This document shows, one piece after another, positions 28,595 through 36,577 of a DNA stretch of 64,000 bases. The DNA is from Planctomycetaceae bacterium (lineage in GTDB: Bacteria > Planctomycetota > Planctomycetia > Planctomycetales > Planctomycetaceae). The notes beneath the pieces are model-generated. The model searched no databases, was not told the origin of the DNA, and saw only the letters and a program-made list of their open reading frames with translations. A program made the translations under genes and the position numbers. Position 1 is the first letter of the stretch. Each line of letters starts with the position of its first letter. Where the stretch lies: NCBI GenBank assembly GCA_029259845.1, contig JAJDEI010000018.1, positions 16,977-80,976 of the forward strand, given 5' to 3'.

Positions 28595-29362
28595 ATGAAA
28601 CCTGACAAGCGAGCGCTGGTGACCGGCGCCAGTAAGGGCATCGGGCGCGGGATTGCGCTCGGCTTGGCAGAGGCGGGCTGGGACGTCGGGGTTAACTACA
28701 ACGGTGACGTTGCTGGTGCCCGGGAAACCGCATCGGCCATCGAGTCGCGAGGCCGCCGCGCCTGGGTGCTCCAAGCCGATGTGGGAGACCGGGCTCAGGT
28801 GGAATCCCTGTTTTCCCGCTTTATCGAGTCCGCCGGCGGGATCGAGCTGCTGGTCAACAATGCGGGCGTGCAAACCTGGGCGCCGCTGCTCGAACTCAAG
28901 GAGGAGGACTGGGACCGCACGATCCGCACGAACCTCAAGGGGACGTTCCTCTGTCTGCAGGCAGCCGCGCGTCTGATGCAAAGCGCGGGTGGAGGAGCCG
29001 TCATCAACATCGGTTCCGGTGCGAACAAGGCGCCGTTTCCCAATCTGTCCGACTACTGCGCGTCCAAAGGGGGGATCGAAAACCTGACGAAAGTCGCGGC
29101 TGTGGAGTTCGGGCCGCTCGGCATCCGGGTGAACTGCGTGGCGCCTGGCGCTATCGAGATTGAGCGAACACAACAGGAAGACCCCGACTACGCCGGAACA
29201 TGGGGGGCGCGCACACCGCTGCGGCGTGTCGGACAGGTGAACGACGTCGCCCGGGCCGTCGTTTATTTGGGCGATGAGGCGGCCGCGTTCGTAACCGGCC
29301 AGACCCTCTACGTCGACGGCGGTCTCTTCTCGCAGGTGCCGTGGCCCTACGAGGATGAATGA
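28595..29362 (+). CDS. Short-chain dehydrogenase/reductase (glucose 1-dehydrogenase-like)
   Basis: A 255-residue classical SDR. Cofactor loop TGASKGIGRG (about 9-18), NNAG near 87-90, catalytic Ser in INIGSGANKAPF, Tyr and Lys in YCASKGG. The start is the ATG at 28595, five bases after GGAG; earlier in-frame GTG, TTG and ATG lack that site. NAD(P) oxidises a sugar or polyol alcohol. It follows the Gfo/Idh/MocA gene closely and is likely in the same operon. Confidence 0.9.
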   Translation: MKPDKRALVTGASKGIGRGIALGLAEAGWDVGVNYNGDVAGARETASAIESRGRRAWVLQADVGDRAQVESLFSRFIESAGGIELLVNNAGVQTWAPLLELKEEDWDRTIRTNLKGTFLCLQAAARLMQSAGGGAVINIGSGANKAPFPNLSDYCASKGGIENLTKVAAVEFGPLGIRVNCVAPGAIEIERTQQEDPDYAGTWGARTPLRRVGQVNDVARAVVYLGDEAAAFVTGQTLYVDGGLFSQVPWPYEDE

Positions 29363-29482
29363 GGACCCGGGAAACAATCAGTTTCCATGACATTGATCAC
29401 TGAATGTCCGCGGAATCTCTTGTCATGCGACCACGTTCGCGGCACTGATTCTGGAACGAAGTTCTGCTGAGGAGATATGCGA

Positions 29483-30319
29483 ATGATTCCCCAACCCGAA
29501 CACTCGACGCTGGCAGGTCTGACCGCAATCGTCACCGGCGCGGCTCAGGGCCTCGGGCTGGGCATGGCCGAAGAGCTCGCTCGCCGTGGGGCCGTCGTAA
29601 CGATCGCAGATCTTCAGGAAGAGAAGGCTCAATCGGAGGCGGAGCGTCTCCAGACGGATGGACTCGAAGTGCACGGAGCGAGGCTGGATGTCACCGAAAG
29701 CACGCAGGTGGCGGAGTTGTTTAATGAGGTGGCGGACAAGCGAGGATCGCTGGATATTCTGGTCAACAACGCGGGGCTGGGACAATCAGTGACGCCCATC
29801 GTCCACCTGTGCGATGACGAATGGCTCCGCGTGCTGAACGTTACCTTGAATGGCGCGTTTTACTGTGCGCGCGAGGCGGCAAAGATCATGGAGACGCAGG
29901 AGAGCGGCTCGATCGTCAATATCGCTTCCATCAACGGCCAGGAGCCGGCGGCGTTGGTGGCAGCGTACAACGTGGCCAAAGCCGGGGTGATCAGCCTCAC
30001 GCGGACCCTCGCCATGGAATTGGCCGCCTATGGGGTGCGCGTCAACGCCGTGAGTCCGGGGCCGGTTTACACAGAGTTCAATCGGGCGGTTATGGCGCAA
30101 CGGGCGGCGAGCCTCAGTCTGACGGAGGCCGACATGGTCGAGCGCGTGCGCACCGCCATCCCCCTGGGACGCTGGGGCGAGCCCGGCGATATCGCGGCTG
30201 CGGTGGCGTTTCTGTGTAGCCCCGCCGCCGCCTGGGTGACCGGGGAAGTTCTGACCGTCAGTGGCGGCCTCAGGGGAGTGTCCGCGGCACCCCCCAAGAG
30301 GCAGCCGCCGAACCACTAG
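29483..30319 (+). CDS. Short-chain dehydrogenase/reductase
   Basis: A 278-residue classical SDR with TGAAQGLGLG as the cofactor loop, NNAGLG, catalytic Ser in VNIASINGQE and Tyr/Lys in YNVAKAG, and a C-terminal WVTGEVLTVSGG. The ATG at 29483 sits eight bases after GAGGAG; the ATG six bases earlier is too close to that site. It ends the sugar operon, 120 bases after the previous SDR, which it resembles only at family level. The substrate is unknown. Confidence 0.9.
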   Translation: MIPQPEHSTLAGLTAIVTGAAQGLGLGMAEELARRGAVVTIADLQEEKAQSEAERLQTDGLEVHGARLDVTESTQVAELFNEVADKRGSLDILVNNAGLGQSVTPIVHLCDDEWLRVLNVTLNGAFYCAREAAKIMETQESGSIVNIASINGQEPAALVAAYNVAKAGVISLTRTLAMELAAYGVRVNAVSPGPVYTEFNRAVMAQRAASLSLTEADMVERVRTAIPLGRWGEPGDIAAAVAFLCSPAAAWVTGEVLTVSGGLRGVSAAPPKRQPPNH

Positions 30320-30367
30320 GCTTTGTCAACGCTCGGAATTCGCGTGCGAGAAGCCATCAGTCATTTG

Positions 30368-30391
30368 CACTGGCGGACAAGCCGGCCAGTG
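30368..30391. repeat. Short palindromic repeat
   Basis: CACTGGC at 30368-30374 and GCCAGTG at 30385-30391 can form a 7-bp stem. The preceding stretch (GCGAGAAGCCATCAGT, from about 30348) resembles part of the element at 3746-3856, so this may be a decayed member of that family. It lies between two converging genes. Confidence 0.4.
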
Positions 30392-30460
30392 GCACCCTCA
30401 GATTGAGCGTTGACGATGCGCTCGCGGAGCGGACAAGCGACTGAGGGCGATCGTACGTTC

Positions 30461-31129
30461 TCATTTCGGCTTCGTGTTGAGTGCGATTCGCTCGCGGACG
30501 CGGGCTTCGAGATGTCGGACGACGGCGTCGATGTCGCGGTGGGTGGTGTCGATGCTGATCGCATCGTCAGCCGGGCGGAGCGGGGCGATGGGGCGGTTGG
30601 CGTCGCGCTGATCGCGGGCGGTTTGTTCGGCGAGCAGCGTTTCGAGCGGAACATGACGGCCCTGTGCGGCGAGTTCCTGTTGCCGCCGGTGGGCGCGGAC
30701 TTCGCGGTCGGCAGTGAGAAAGAACTTGCAACCGGCTTGCGGGAAGGCGACGGTCCCCTGGTCGCGGCCTTCGCAAACGATGTCGCGACCGTCCGCCATG
30801 CGGCGTTGCGCGGCGATCATGGCGGTGCGGACGTCCGGATTCCGGGCGATGAGGGACGCGGTCTCAGTGGTTTCCGCCGAGCGGAGCGAGCCGGTCACGT
30901 CCCGGCCGTTGGCGAACGTCCGGCCTTCATGAAAGGTGATGTCGAGCGATTTGGCCAGTTGTCCGACCGCCCGTTGGTCCGTGGGGCCGATTGATTGGGC
31001 GAGGCATTCGGCGGCGACGGCGCGGTACATGGCTCCCGTGTCGAGGTACTCGAACCCGAGTTGCGCAGCCAACTGGCGGGCCGTCGTGCTCTTGCCGGTT
31101 CCGGCCGGTCCGTCGATGGTGACAATCAT
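30461..31129 (-). CDS. cmk: Cytidylate kinase
   Basis: A 222-residue CMP/dCMP kinase that makes CDP and dCDP in pyrimidine salvage. P-loop GPAGTGKS at 7-14, then EYLDTGAMYRAVA (CMP-binding region), VCEGRDQGTVAFP and the C-terminal DAISIDTTHRDIDAVV. The start at 31129 directly precedes the first beta-strand; the frame runs further upstream, but the extra 230 residues show no conserved sequence. It is divergent from the ABC permease gene and is the only nucleotide-metabolism gene here besides deoC. Confidence 0.95.
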   Translation of the reverse strand: MIVTIDGPAGTGKSTTARQLAAQLGFEYLDTGAMYRAVAAECLAQSIGPTDQRAVGQLAKSLDITFHEGRTFANGRDVTGSLRSAETTETASLIARNPDVRTAMIAAQRRMADGRDIVCEGRDQGTVAFPQAGCKFFLTADREVRAHRRQQELAAQGRHVPLETLLAEQTARDQRDANRPIAPLRPADDAISIDTTHRDIDAVVRHLEARVRERIALNTKPK

Positions 31130-31493
31130 CGTCGTGGGGAGTGGGTAGCGAGTTGTAGGCAGAGAAGTGAACAACGGACAACGACGAATGATCACCGACA
31201 CGCCGTCATGATAGACGGTCGGGTGGCTGAGGCGCTGTTGCGGCGACGGACGCTCATCCTCGGTCCGACCACTGGGGCCGTGACGCGGTTCGTTCGTCGT
31301 CCACAGCCCCAGAGTTCCGAGCGGCTGAGCGATCAACGGTTCGGAATCGCCCCAGCCACCCCCCCCTTTGGGGCGGACGCGGCCTTTCATCATAGACCGC
31401 AAGGTGGCTGCTTGGCGACGGTGCAATCCACTAGTATACTGGCGGCTTCTCATTTCCATTCGCTTTTCTCGCCGATTCTTACGGGAGTCTTTC
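31130..31493. other. 364-bp divergent spacer, no gene
   Basis: Carries a repeat-like tract of GGGTAG and GAGTGGG words near 31137-31160 and a good promoter at 31412-31440 for the ABC permease. No coding frame is credible. Confidence 0.5.
31412..31440 (+). promoter_or_regulatory. Housekeeping-type promoter of the ABC permease gene
   Basis: TTGGCG at 31412-31417 and TATACT at 31435-31440 are separated by 17 bases. The TTG start of the permease at 31494 is 54 bases downstream, with GGGAG at 31483-31487. This is the best-formed sigma-70 type promoter I saw in the window. Confidence 0.5.
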
Positions 31494-33215
31494 TTGCTCG
31501 CCGGACCTTTGTTCAGCCGCGAGGTGTTAATCGCCCCCCGGCAAATGAAGCACTTTCTCATGCGGTCCGGGTACATTGCCGGGCTGTTCGTGTTGATGTA
31601 CACCGCCGGACAGGTGACGTTCGGCTGGCAATCGGTCCGTACCGTCGGAGCGACGGCGAGGTTTGGGGCGTTCGTGTTCCAGGTGTTCTCGCTGGTCCAG
31701 TTGACGTTGGTGATGGCGTTTTCTCTGTTGGCTGCGGCGGGCAGCGTGGCCCAGGAGAAAGACCGGCGGACGCTGATTCTGCTGCTGATGACCGACTTGC
31801 GGGATCGGGAATTGGTGGGCGGCAAGTTGCTGGCCAGCCTGTGGTCGGTGTTGGTGCTGATCGCCGCAGCGGTCCCGGTGTTCTTTATTGTGTCGATGTT
31901 GGGCGGGACGACCGTGCAGCAGATTCTATGGGCTCAGGCCGTTTGCGTCCTGGCGGCACTGGCGGCCGGAAGTTGGGGGTCGCTGGTCGCGTTTTGGCGG
32001 GAGAAGACGTTTCAGACGTTGGCCCTGGGGTCTCTGGGCATCGTGTTGTTTGTCGGCGTGATCGAAGGGGCGGTCGCGGTCGCCGGTGCGGAATCGCCGT
32101 TCGCTGTCGTCGGCGCGCTCAATCCCTATCGGACTTTGGGACACATTCTCAATCCGCTGGCGTCCGACGCGACAAAGATCGAATCGGTCGTCACCGGGAG
32201 TTTGTTGGCACTGGCCGTCCTGAGCGCAGTGCTGGTGGCGTTCACAACGATCATGGTCCGGCGATGGAATCCTTCGAAGTCCGTGCATCGGGACGCGAGT
32301 GAAGACGAGTCGGCAACGGCGGCGAAGCGCGTTCGCACACGGAACATCTGGGACTCTCCGCTGATTTGGCGGGAGATTCGCACGCGGGCCTATGGGAGAA
32401 AGATCTTCATCATCAAACTGGCCTATCTGGTGCTCACCGCATTTGTGGTGCTGTTTCTGCGACAGGCGGCCGGCAGCCAAACGATGATCCTTGGCATGAT
32501 CTCCTCCCAGGGATTCGCGTTCGTGGCGCTCACGCTGGTGGGGCTGATGCTGCTGAATGCCCAGGCGGTGACGTCGGTCACGTCTGAGCGAGACGGGCAA
32601 ACCCTCGAATTGCTGCTGGTGACAGACGTCACCGCCAAGGAGTTTGTGTTCAGCAAACTGGGCGGGGTGTTCTACAACACCAAGGAAGTGATTCTCGTGC
32701 CGCTGCTGCTGGTGGCGTGGTACGCCATTCAAGGGAATTCGACCCTTGAGAATTCCATTTTCCTGACGCTGGGGTATCTGGCGGTGGTGCTGTTTGCGGC
32801 GATGCTCGGCCTGCATTCCGCGTTCTCCTACGACAGCTCGCGGACGGCGATTGCCAACAGTTTGGGGACGGTGTTTTTCCTCTTTATCGGCATTTTCATT
32901 TGTATGATGCTGATGGTGGAGGCTCAGGCCTCGTTCGCGTTGCAGTTCACGCCGTTCTTGATGTTCATCCTGGGCGGGAGCCTGGGACTGTACGCTTCGT
33001 TGACGGCGCGGAACCCGTCGCGGGCGTTGGGGTTCGCGGCCGGTGTTCTTCCCTTTTGCACGTTCTATGCGATCACCGGGTTCCTGCTGGGGAACCCTTT
33101 GGAGGTCTGCCTGACGGTGGTGTTCGCGTACGGCTTCCCGACGATCGCCATGCTCGTCCCGGCGATCAGCGAGTTCGATGTGGCGCTGGGCCGCACGACG
33201 CTGGACAAGGGGTAA
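31494..33215 (+). CDS. ABC-2 type transporter permease
   Basis: A 573-residue integral membrane protein with about twelve helices in two halves, each beginning with a GPLFSREVL or SPLIWREIRTRA segment, as in ABC-2 permeases with a duplicated unit. The loops EKDRRTLILLLMTDL and ERDGQTLELLLVTDV are repeats of each other and typify the family. The start is TTG at 31494, with GGGAG six bases upstream; the longer frame from 31368 adds a basic, unrelated stretch. No ATPase subunit gene is next to it, so the partner must be encoded elsewhere. Confidence 0.8.
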   Translation: MLAGPLFSREVLIAPRQMKHFLMRSGYIAGLFVLMYTAGQVTFGWQSVRTVGATARFGAFVFQVFSLVQLTLVMAFSLLAAAGSVAQEKDRRTLILLLMTDLRDRELVGGKLLASLWSVLVLIAAAVPVFFIVSMLGGTTVQQILWAQAVCVLAALAAGSWGSLVAFWREKTFQTLALGSLGIVLFVGVIEGAVAVAGAESPFAVVGALNPYRTLGHILNPLASDATKIESVVTGSLLALAVLSAVLVAFTTIMVRRWNPSKSVHRDASEDESATAAKRVRTRNIWDSPLIWREIRTRAYGRKIFIIKLAYLVLTAFVVLFLRQAAGSQTMILGMISSQGFAFVALTLVGLMLLNAQAVTSVTSERDGQTLELLLVTDVTAKEFVFSKLGGVFYNTKEVILVPLLLVAWYAIQGNSTLENSIFLTLGYLAVVLFAAMLGLHSAFSYDSSRTAIANSLGTVFFLFIGIFICMMLMVEAQASFALQFTPFLMFILGGSLGLYASLTARNPSRALGFAAGVLPFCTFYAITGFLLGNPLEVCLTVVFAYGFPTIAMLVPAISEFDVALGRTTLDKG

Positions 33216-33303
33216 GGGGGCGCATCGACCACCGATCGCATGTTTTGCCTCATTGCCTGACGGACATCGGGAAACGGGGAGGGGCGATGTCTAATACCGA
33301 AGC

Positions 33304-33447
33304 CAGAATGACGAAGGATTCTCGAATTTCGAAACACGAACCGGGGAAAACTCTTTCAATGGCCGGATAGAACCGTGGTGTCATGATTGACTGGCCATCC
33401 GCTGAACCGATTCGGATTTCTGGGTTCGGATTTCCTTCGTCATTCTG
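33304..33447. repeat. Inverted-repeat pair with arms related to the 52760 repeat
   Basis: CAGAATGACGAAGGA at 33304-33318 and TCCTTCGTCATTCTG at 33433-33447 are exact inverted repeats. The right side, 33431-33461, recurs at 52760-52790 with one mismatch in 31 bases, so this is a dispersed spacer element. Confidence 0.6.
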
Positions 33448-33544
33448 ATTTCGTCATTCGAGTTGGCAGGCCTTCCTTGTTCCCCACGAAACACGCCAGA
33501 GCGACGGAATGTCGCGCACGTGACCGCCGCCCCGACCTGGTGTT

Positions 33545-33749
33545 AGGTCGTGTTGACATACGAACTGGGTAGCACGGGTTGTCGCAACCCGTGTCGTAAC
33601 GCGACAAGAAGCCCTGCGGGAAATCGTCCGGTCAAGGTGAGATGTCCAGTCAAACACAGGCTTCCTGCCGCTGCGCGGCACCGGTTGAGACAACCGGTGC
33701 TACCCCATTTCCTGCGGAAAAACCGACGGATTGAATGTCAACACGACCT
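33545..33749. repeat. 205-bp element with 15-bp terminal inverted repeats
   Basis: AGGTCGTGTTGACAT at 33545-33559 and ATGTCAACACGACCT at 33735-33749 are perfect inverted repeats. Inside are CACGGGTTG/CAACCCGTG and CACCGGTTG/CAACCGGTG hairpins, and GGGTAGCAC and GTGCTACCC also pair. The core CACGGGTTG-CAACCCGTG is shared with the palindrome at 40219-40246. It encodes nothing; a MITE-like element is the simplest reading. Confidence 0.6.
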
Positions 33750-33790
33750 CGTGCCTGCCCGTCCCGCGATGGGCACCGAAGCTCTCTGAT

Positions 33791-35071
33791 ATGAACGGCG
33801 TCCTGGAAGCTCTGACCTTCCTGCTGCCTGGTCTGGCGGCGCTGATCGGGTTGATCGTGGCGTCGGGGTTCTTCTCCGGAAGCGAGACCGCCCTGTTCTA
33901 TCTGTCGCGGGACGAGCTACGGATGCTGCAGGTCGGCAAGCCCCGCGAGCGGGCGGTCGCCGAACTGCTCCGCGACCCGGACCGCCTGTTGACGGTCGTG
34001 TTGTTCTGGAACCTGGTGATCAACCTCACCTATTTTGCGGTGAGCGTCGCGCTGGCGCGGCAGTTGGCCGAACGGCAAGGGACGGTGGCCGCAGGGGTGA
34101 TGAGCGCGGCGGCACTCGCGGGGATCATCCTGTTCGGCGAGGTCTTGCCGAAAAGCCTGTCGATGGTCTTCCATCGGCGGATGGCCGTGCTGGTCAGTTG
34201 GCCGTTGTCAATCGCCGTTCGCCTGCTCGACCCGGTGCTGCCGGCGTTGGGCCTCACGACGCGGATCATCCGACGGACCGTCTGGCCGCACATCCGGCCC
34301 GAGCCGTATCTGCAGGCCGGCGATCTGGAGAAGGCGGTCGAAACGTCGAAGCTGAGCCAGGAAACGATTCGGCAGGAGCAGTTGGTCCTGCACCGCATCC
34401 TGGACTTGTCGGAAATCACCGCCGAGGAAGTCATGCGGCCACGCGGGACGTACACGATTCACTCGCCGTCGGCACGCTTCCCGCTATCGGCACTGGCGGC
34501 GACGGGGCCCGTTGATGATTATCTGCTTCTGCAGGATACCGTGACGAATGACGCAGACGCCGATGCCATCGGCGCGGCGATTCCGTTAGCCACATTGTGG
34601 AGCTTCACGGAGGAGAACCTTACAGCGCATGCCGAGCCGGTCGCACATGTGCCGTGGTGCGCGTCTCTCGCCGAACTGCTGCAGACGCTGCGAAACCGGC
34701 TCTGCGATGTCGCCGTCGTCGTCAATGAGTACGGCGAGACGATTGGCGTGGTGACCTATGAAGATGTGATGGAGACCGTGCTGGTCTCGCTTCCCAGCCG
34801 GACAAAGCGGGTGCTCGGTCGCGAACCGATGCTGGAGGTTGCCGAAGGCCGGTATCACGTCGACGGACTCACGACGCTTCGCTATTTATCACAGCGGCTG
34901 GGGATCGACTACGAGCCGGTTGCAGACGGCCTGCTGACGGTCGCCGGCATGCTCCAGGAAAACCTGGACCGCATCCCCCACGTCGGCGACGAATGCGTTT
35001 GGCACGGCTATCGGTTCAAAGTGATTGAAACCACCGAACGCGGCAAGCTGCGGGTCGTGGTCAGTGGGTAG
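33791..35071 (+). CDS. CNNM/DUF21 protein with CBS pair and CorC/HlyC domain
   Basis: A 426-residue membrane protein. The DUF21 (CNNM) domain covers about 10-185 with FFSGSETALFYLSRDELRML and ILFGEVLPKSLSM; a CBS-type region follows (about 205-330, EVMRPRGTYT and VNEYGETIGVVTYEDVMETV); the CorC_HlyC domain is at the end (VDGLTTLRYLSQRLGI, DECVWHGYRFKVIE). The family is linked to magnesium and cobalt efflux. The start ATG at 33791 opens the first hydrophobic helix; a longer frame from 33731 lies in the repeat. The next gene is a paralogue. Confidence 0.85.
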   Translation: MNGVLEALTFLLPGLAALIGLIVASGFFSGSETALFYLSRDELRMLQVGKPRERAVAELLRDPDRLLTVVLFWNLVINLTYFAVSVALARQLAERQGTVAAGVMSAAALAGIILFGEVLPKSLSMVFHRRMAVLVSWPLSIAVRLLDPVLPALGLTTRIIRRTVWPHIRPEPYLQAGDLEKAVETSKLSQETIRQEQLVLHRILDLSEITAEEVMRPRGTYTIHSPSARFPLSALAATGPVDDYLLLQDTVTNDADADAIGAAIPLATLWSFTEENLTAHAEPVAHVPWCASLAELLQTLRNRLCDVAVVVNEYGETIGVVTYEDVMETVLVSLPSRTKRVLGREPMLEVAEGRYHVDGLTTLRYLSQRLGIDYEPVADGLLTVAGMLQENLDRIPHVGDECVWHGYRFKVIETTERGKLRVVVSG

Positions 35072-35157
35072 TGGGTAGGAAGTAGGAAGCAGGGAATAGT
35101 CGCTGCAAAACGTCAACTCTCGACCCTGGACTCTGGACTCTCAACTTTCGACTCTCA

Positions 35158-36159
35158 ATGAACTTGCTCGAAACACTCTTCGTTCTGCTCTTGTTCCTGG
35201 CGGGTGTGCGTCTGTCGGCGTTTTTCAGTGGGACAGAGACCGGGTTTTATCGCATCAGCTTTCCCCGGCTCGTGATCGATGCGCAGGCGGGGGACCGGGT
35301 GGCGAAGCGGCTGTTGTGGTTCGTCCGGAACCCGTCCTCGTTTGTCGCGACGACGCTGGTGGGGAACAATCTGGCCAATTACCTGACGACGTATGCGATC
35401 AGCCTGGGGGTACTGCTGGTCGCCGGAGACGTCGGTGATGTGGTCGAAATCGGGGCGGCGATCGTACTTTCGCCGGTCGTGTTTCTCTTTGGCGAGCTGC
35501 TTCCCAAGAATCTTTACTATCGCGCCCCGCTCAGTCTGCTGCGGCGCGATTCCGCGCTGTTCACCATGTTTTACCGGCTGCTCCTGCCGGCCAGTTGGCC
35601 GCTCGTCGGGCTGACGCGGCTGATCGAACGGATCTCTCCGGATGCGGGCAAACGGACCGAGTTGCTGCTCGGTCGCAGCCATCTGATTCAACTCATGACG
35701 CAGGGGCGACGGGAAGGACTCCTCACGGACGTCCAGAATCGCCTGGCGGGGGGCGTGCTGCAAATCGCCCCGCAACCGGTGACCGAATCGATGACCCCCG
35801 CCAATCGGGTCCTCGGTCTTGGGGAGCAAGCGAGCCGCCGGGAGATTCTCGATTACGCCCGCCGCTTCGCAACGCCCATCGTCGCCATCCACAGACAGCA
35901 ATCGGCGGAGTCGTGGTATGCCTATGTGCGGGTCGTCGATGTCGCGCTGGACCGCAGCCCGGTCTCTTCGCTTTTCCGGACGATGCCTGCGGTCACTCCG
36001 TCGGCTTCAAAACTCGACGCTCTCCAGTCTCTGCAGGAACAAGGCCGGGTTTTCGGGGTTGTCAACGAAGGCGATCAGGTTCTCGGAATCGTCAGCAGCC
36101 GCGGCCTGTGCGAACAGTTGTTTCGCCCAGCCACCGCACCGGGACAGCGTCCGGCATGA
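35158..36159 (+). CDS. CNNM/DUF21 protein, shorter paralogue
   Basis: A 333-residue membrane protein with a DUF21 domain (about 1-180, SAFFSGTETGFYRISFPRLV and VVFLFGELLPKNLYY) and a CBS-type pair (about 200-320), but no CorC_HlyC domain. It follows the longer paralogue by 86 bases, and the two may act as a mixed complex, as tandem CNNM genes often pair. The spacer is built of near-repeats GGGTAG and ACTCTCGAC-type words. The catalytic or transport role is inference from the family. Confidence 0.82.
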   Translation: MNLLETLFVLLLFLAGVRLSAFFSGTETGFYRISFPRLVIDAQAGDRVAKRLLWFVRNPSSFVATTLVGNNLANYLTTYAISLGVLLVAGDVGDVVEIGAAIVLSPVVFLFGELLPKNLYYRAPLSLLRRDSALFTMFYRLLLPASWPLVGLTRLIERISPDAGKRTELLLGRSHLIQLMTQGRREGLLTDVQNRLAGGVLQIAPQPVTESMTPANRVLGLGEQASRREILDYARRFATPIVAIHRQQSAESWYAYVRVVDVALDRSPVSSLFRTMPAVTPSASKLDALQSLQEQGRVFGVVNEGDQVLGIVSSRGLCEQLFRPATAPGQRPA

Positions 36160-36577
36160 CCTCACGTTCCCAAGCGGGCGGCTCTGCCGCCTCCTGACGA
36201 TTCGACGTCGGTCGCTGATTCGCCGCCATCCGCCGGCGGCAAAGTCGCCAGCTGGGGGGACGATACGCACCTTTATCCGCGGGCCTTTCGTCTGCCCGGT
36301 TGTGTAAGAACGACAATCCGCCGGGAATTCTTCCGGCAATTCTTGCTGTCCGTCTTGACCCATCATGGGGAAACTCATAAAACCCGCGCCCCGATCAGGT
36401 GACAAGCGGCGGCATTCGCCGATTCAACGTCTCCGCAGCAGAAATTCTGACCGCATCAGAAATTTCCGTTCCGGACCGTACCCCGAATCATCGCCAGCTT
36501 CTGGCAAAGCCGACTGTCACCTCGACCCTTTCCTGACCCTCTCCCATCTCTTCCCCGCAAGCGGTAGGAAACGAACG
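36160..36577. other. 418-bp spacer with promoter candidate
   Basis: No credible gene. It contains the candidate promoter at 36355-36383 for the secreted protein that follows. The frame that runs into that gene from 36365 has no signal peptide until the ATG at 36578. Confidence 0.4.
36355..36383 (+). promoter_or_regulatory. Candidate housekeeping promoter
   Basis: TTGACC at 36355-36360 and TAAAAC at 36378-36383 with a 17-base gap. The leader to the start at 36578 would be about 190 bases. Confidence 0.35.

Larger units (their letters stand above)
33216..33790. other. 575-bp repeat-rich spacer, no gene
   Basis: Holds two inverted-repeat structures: 33304-33447 (15-bp arms) and 33545-33749 (15-bp ends). 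Nothing here looks coding. Confidence 0.6.

Noticed and set aside
27854..29377. 507-residue minus-strand frame opposite the sugar operon
   Set aside because: Antisense shadow of the Gfo/Idh/MocA and SDR genes, with no start signal.
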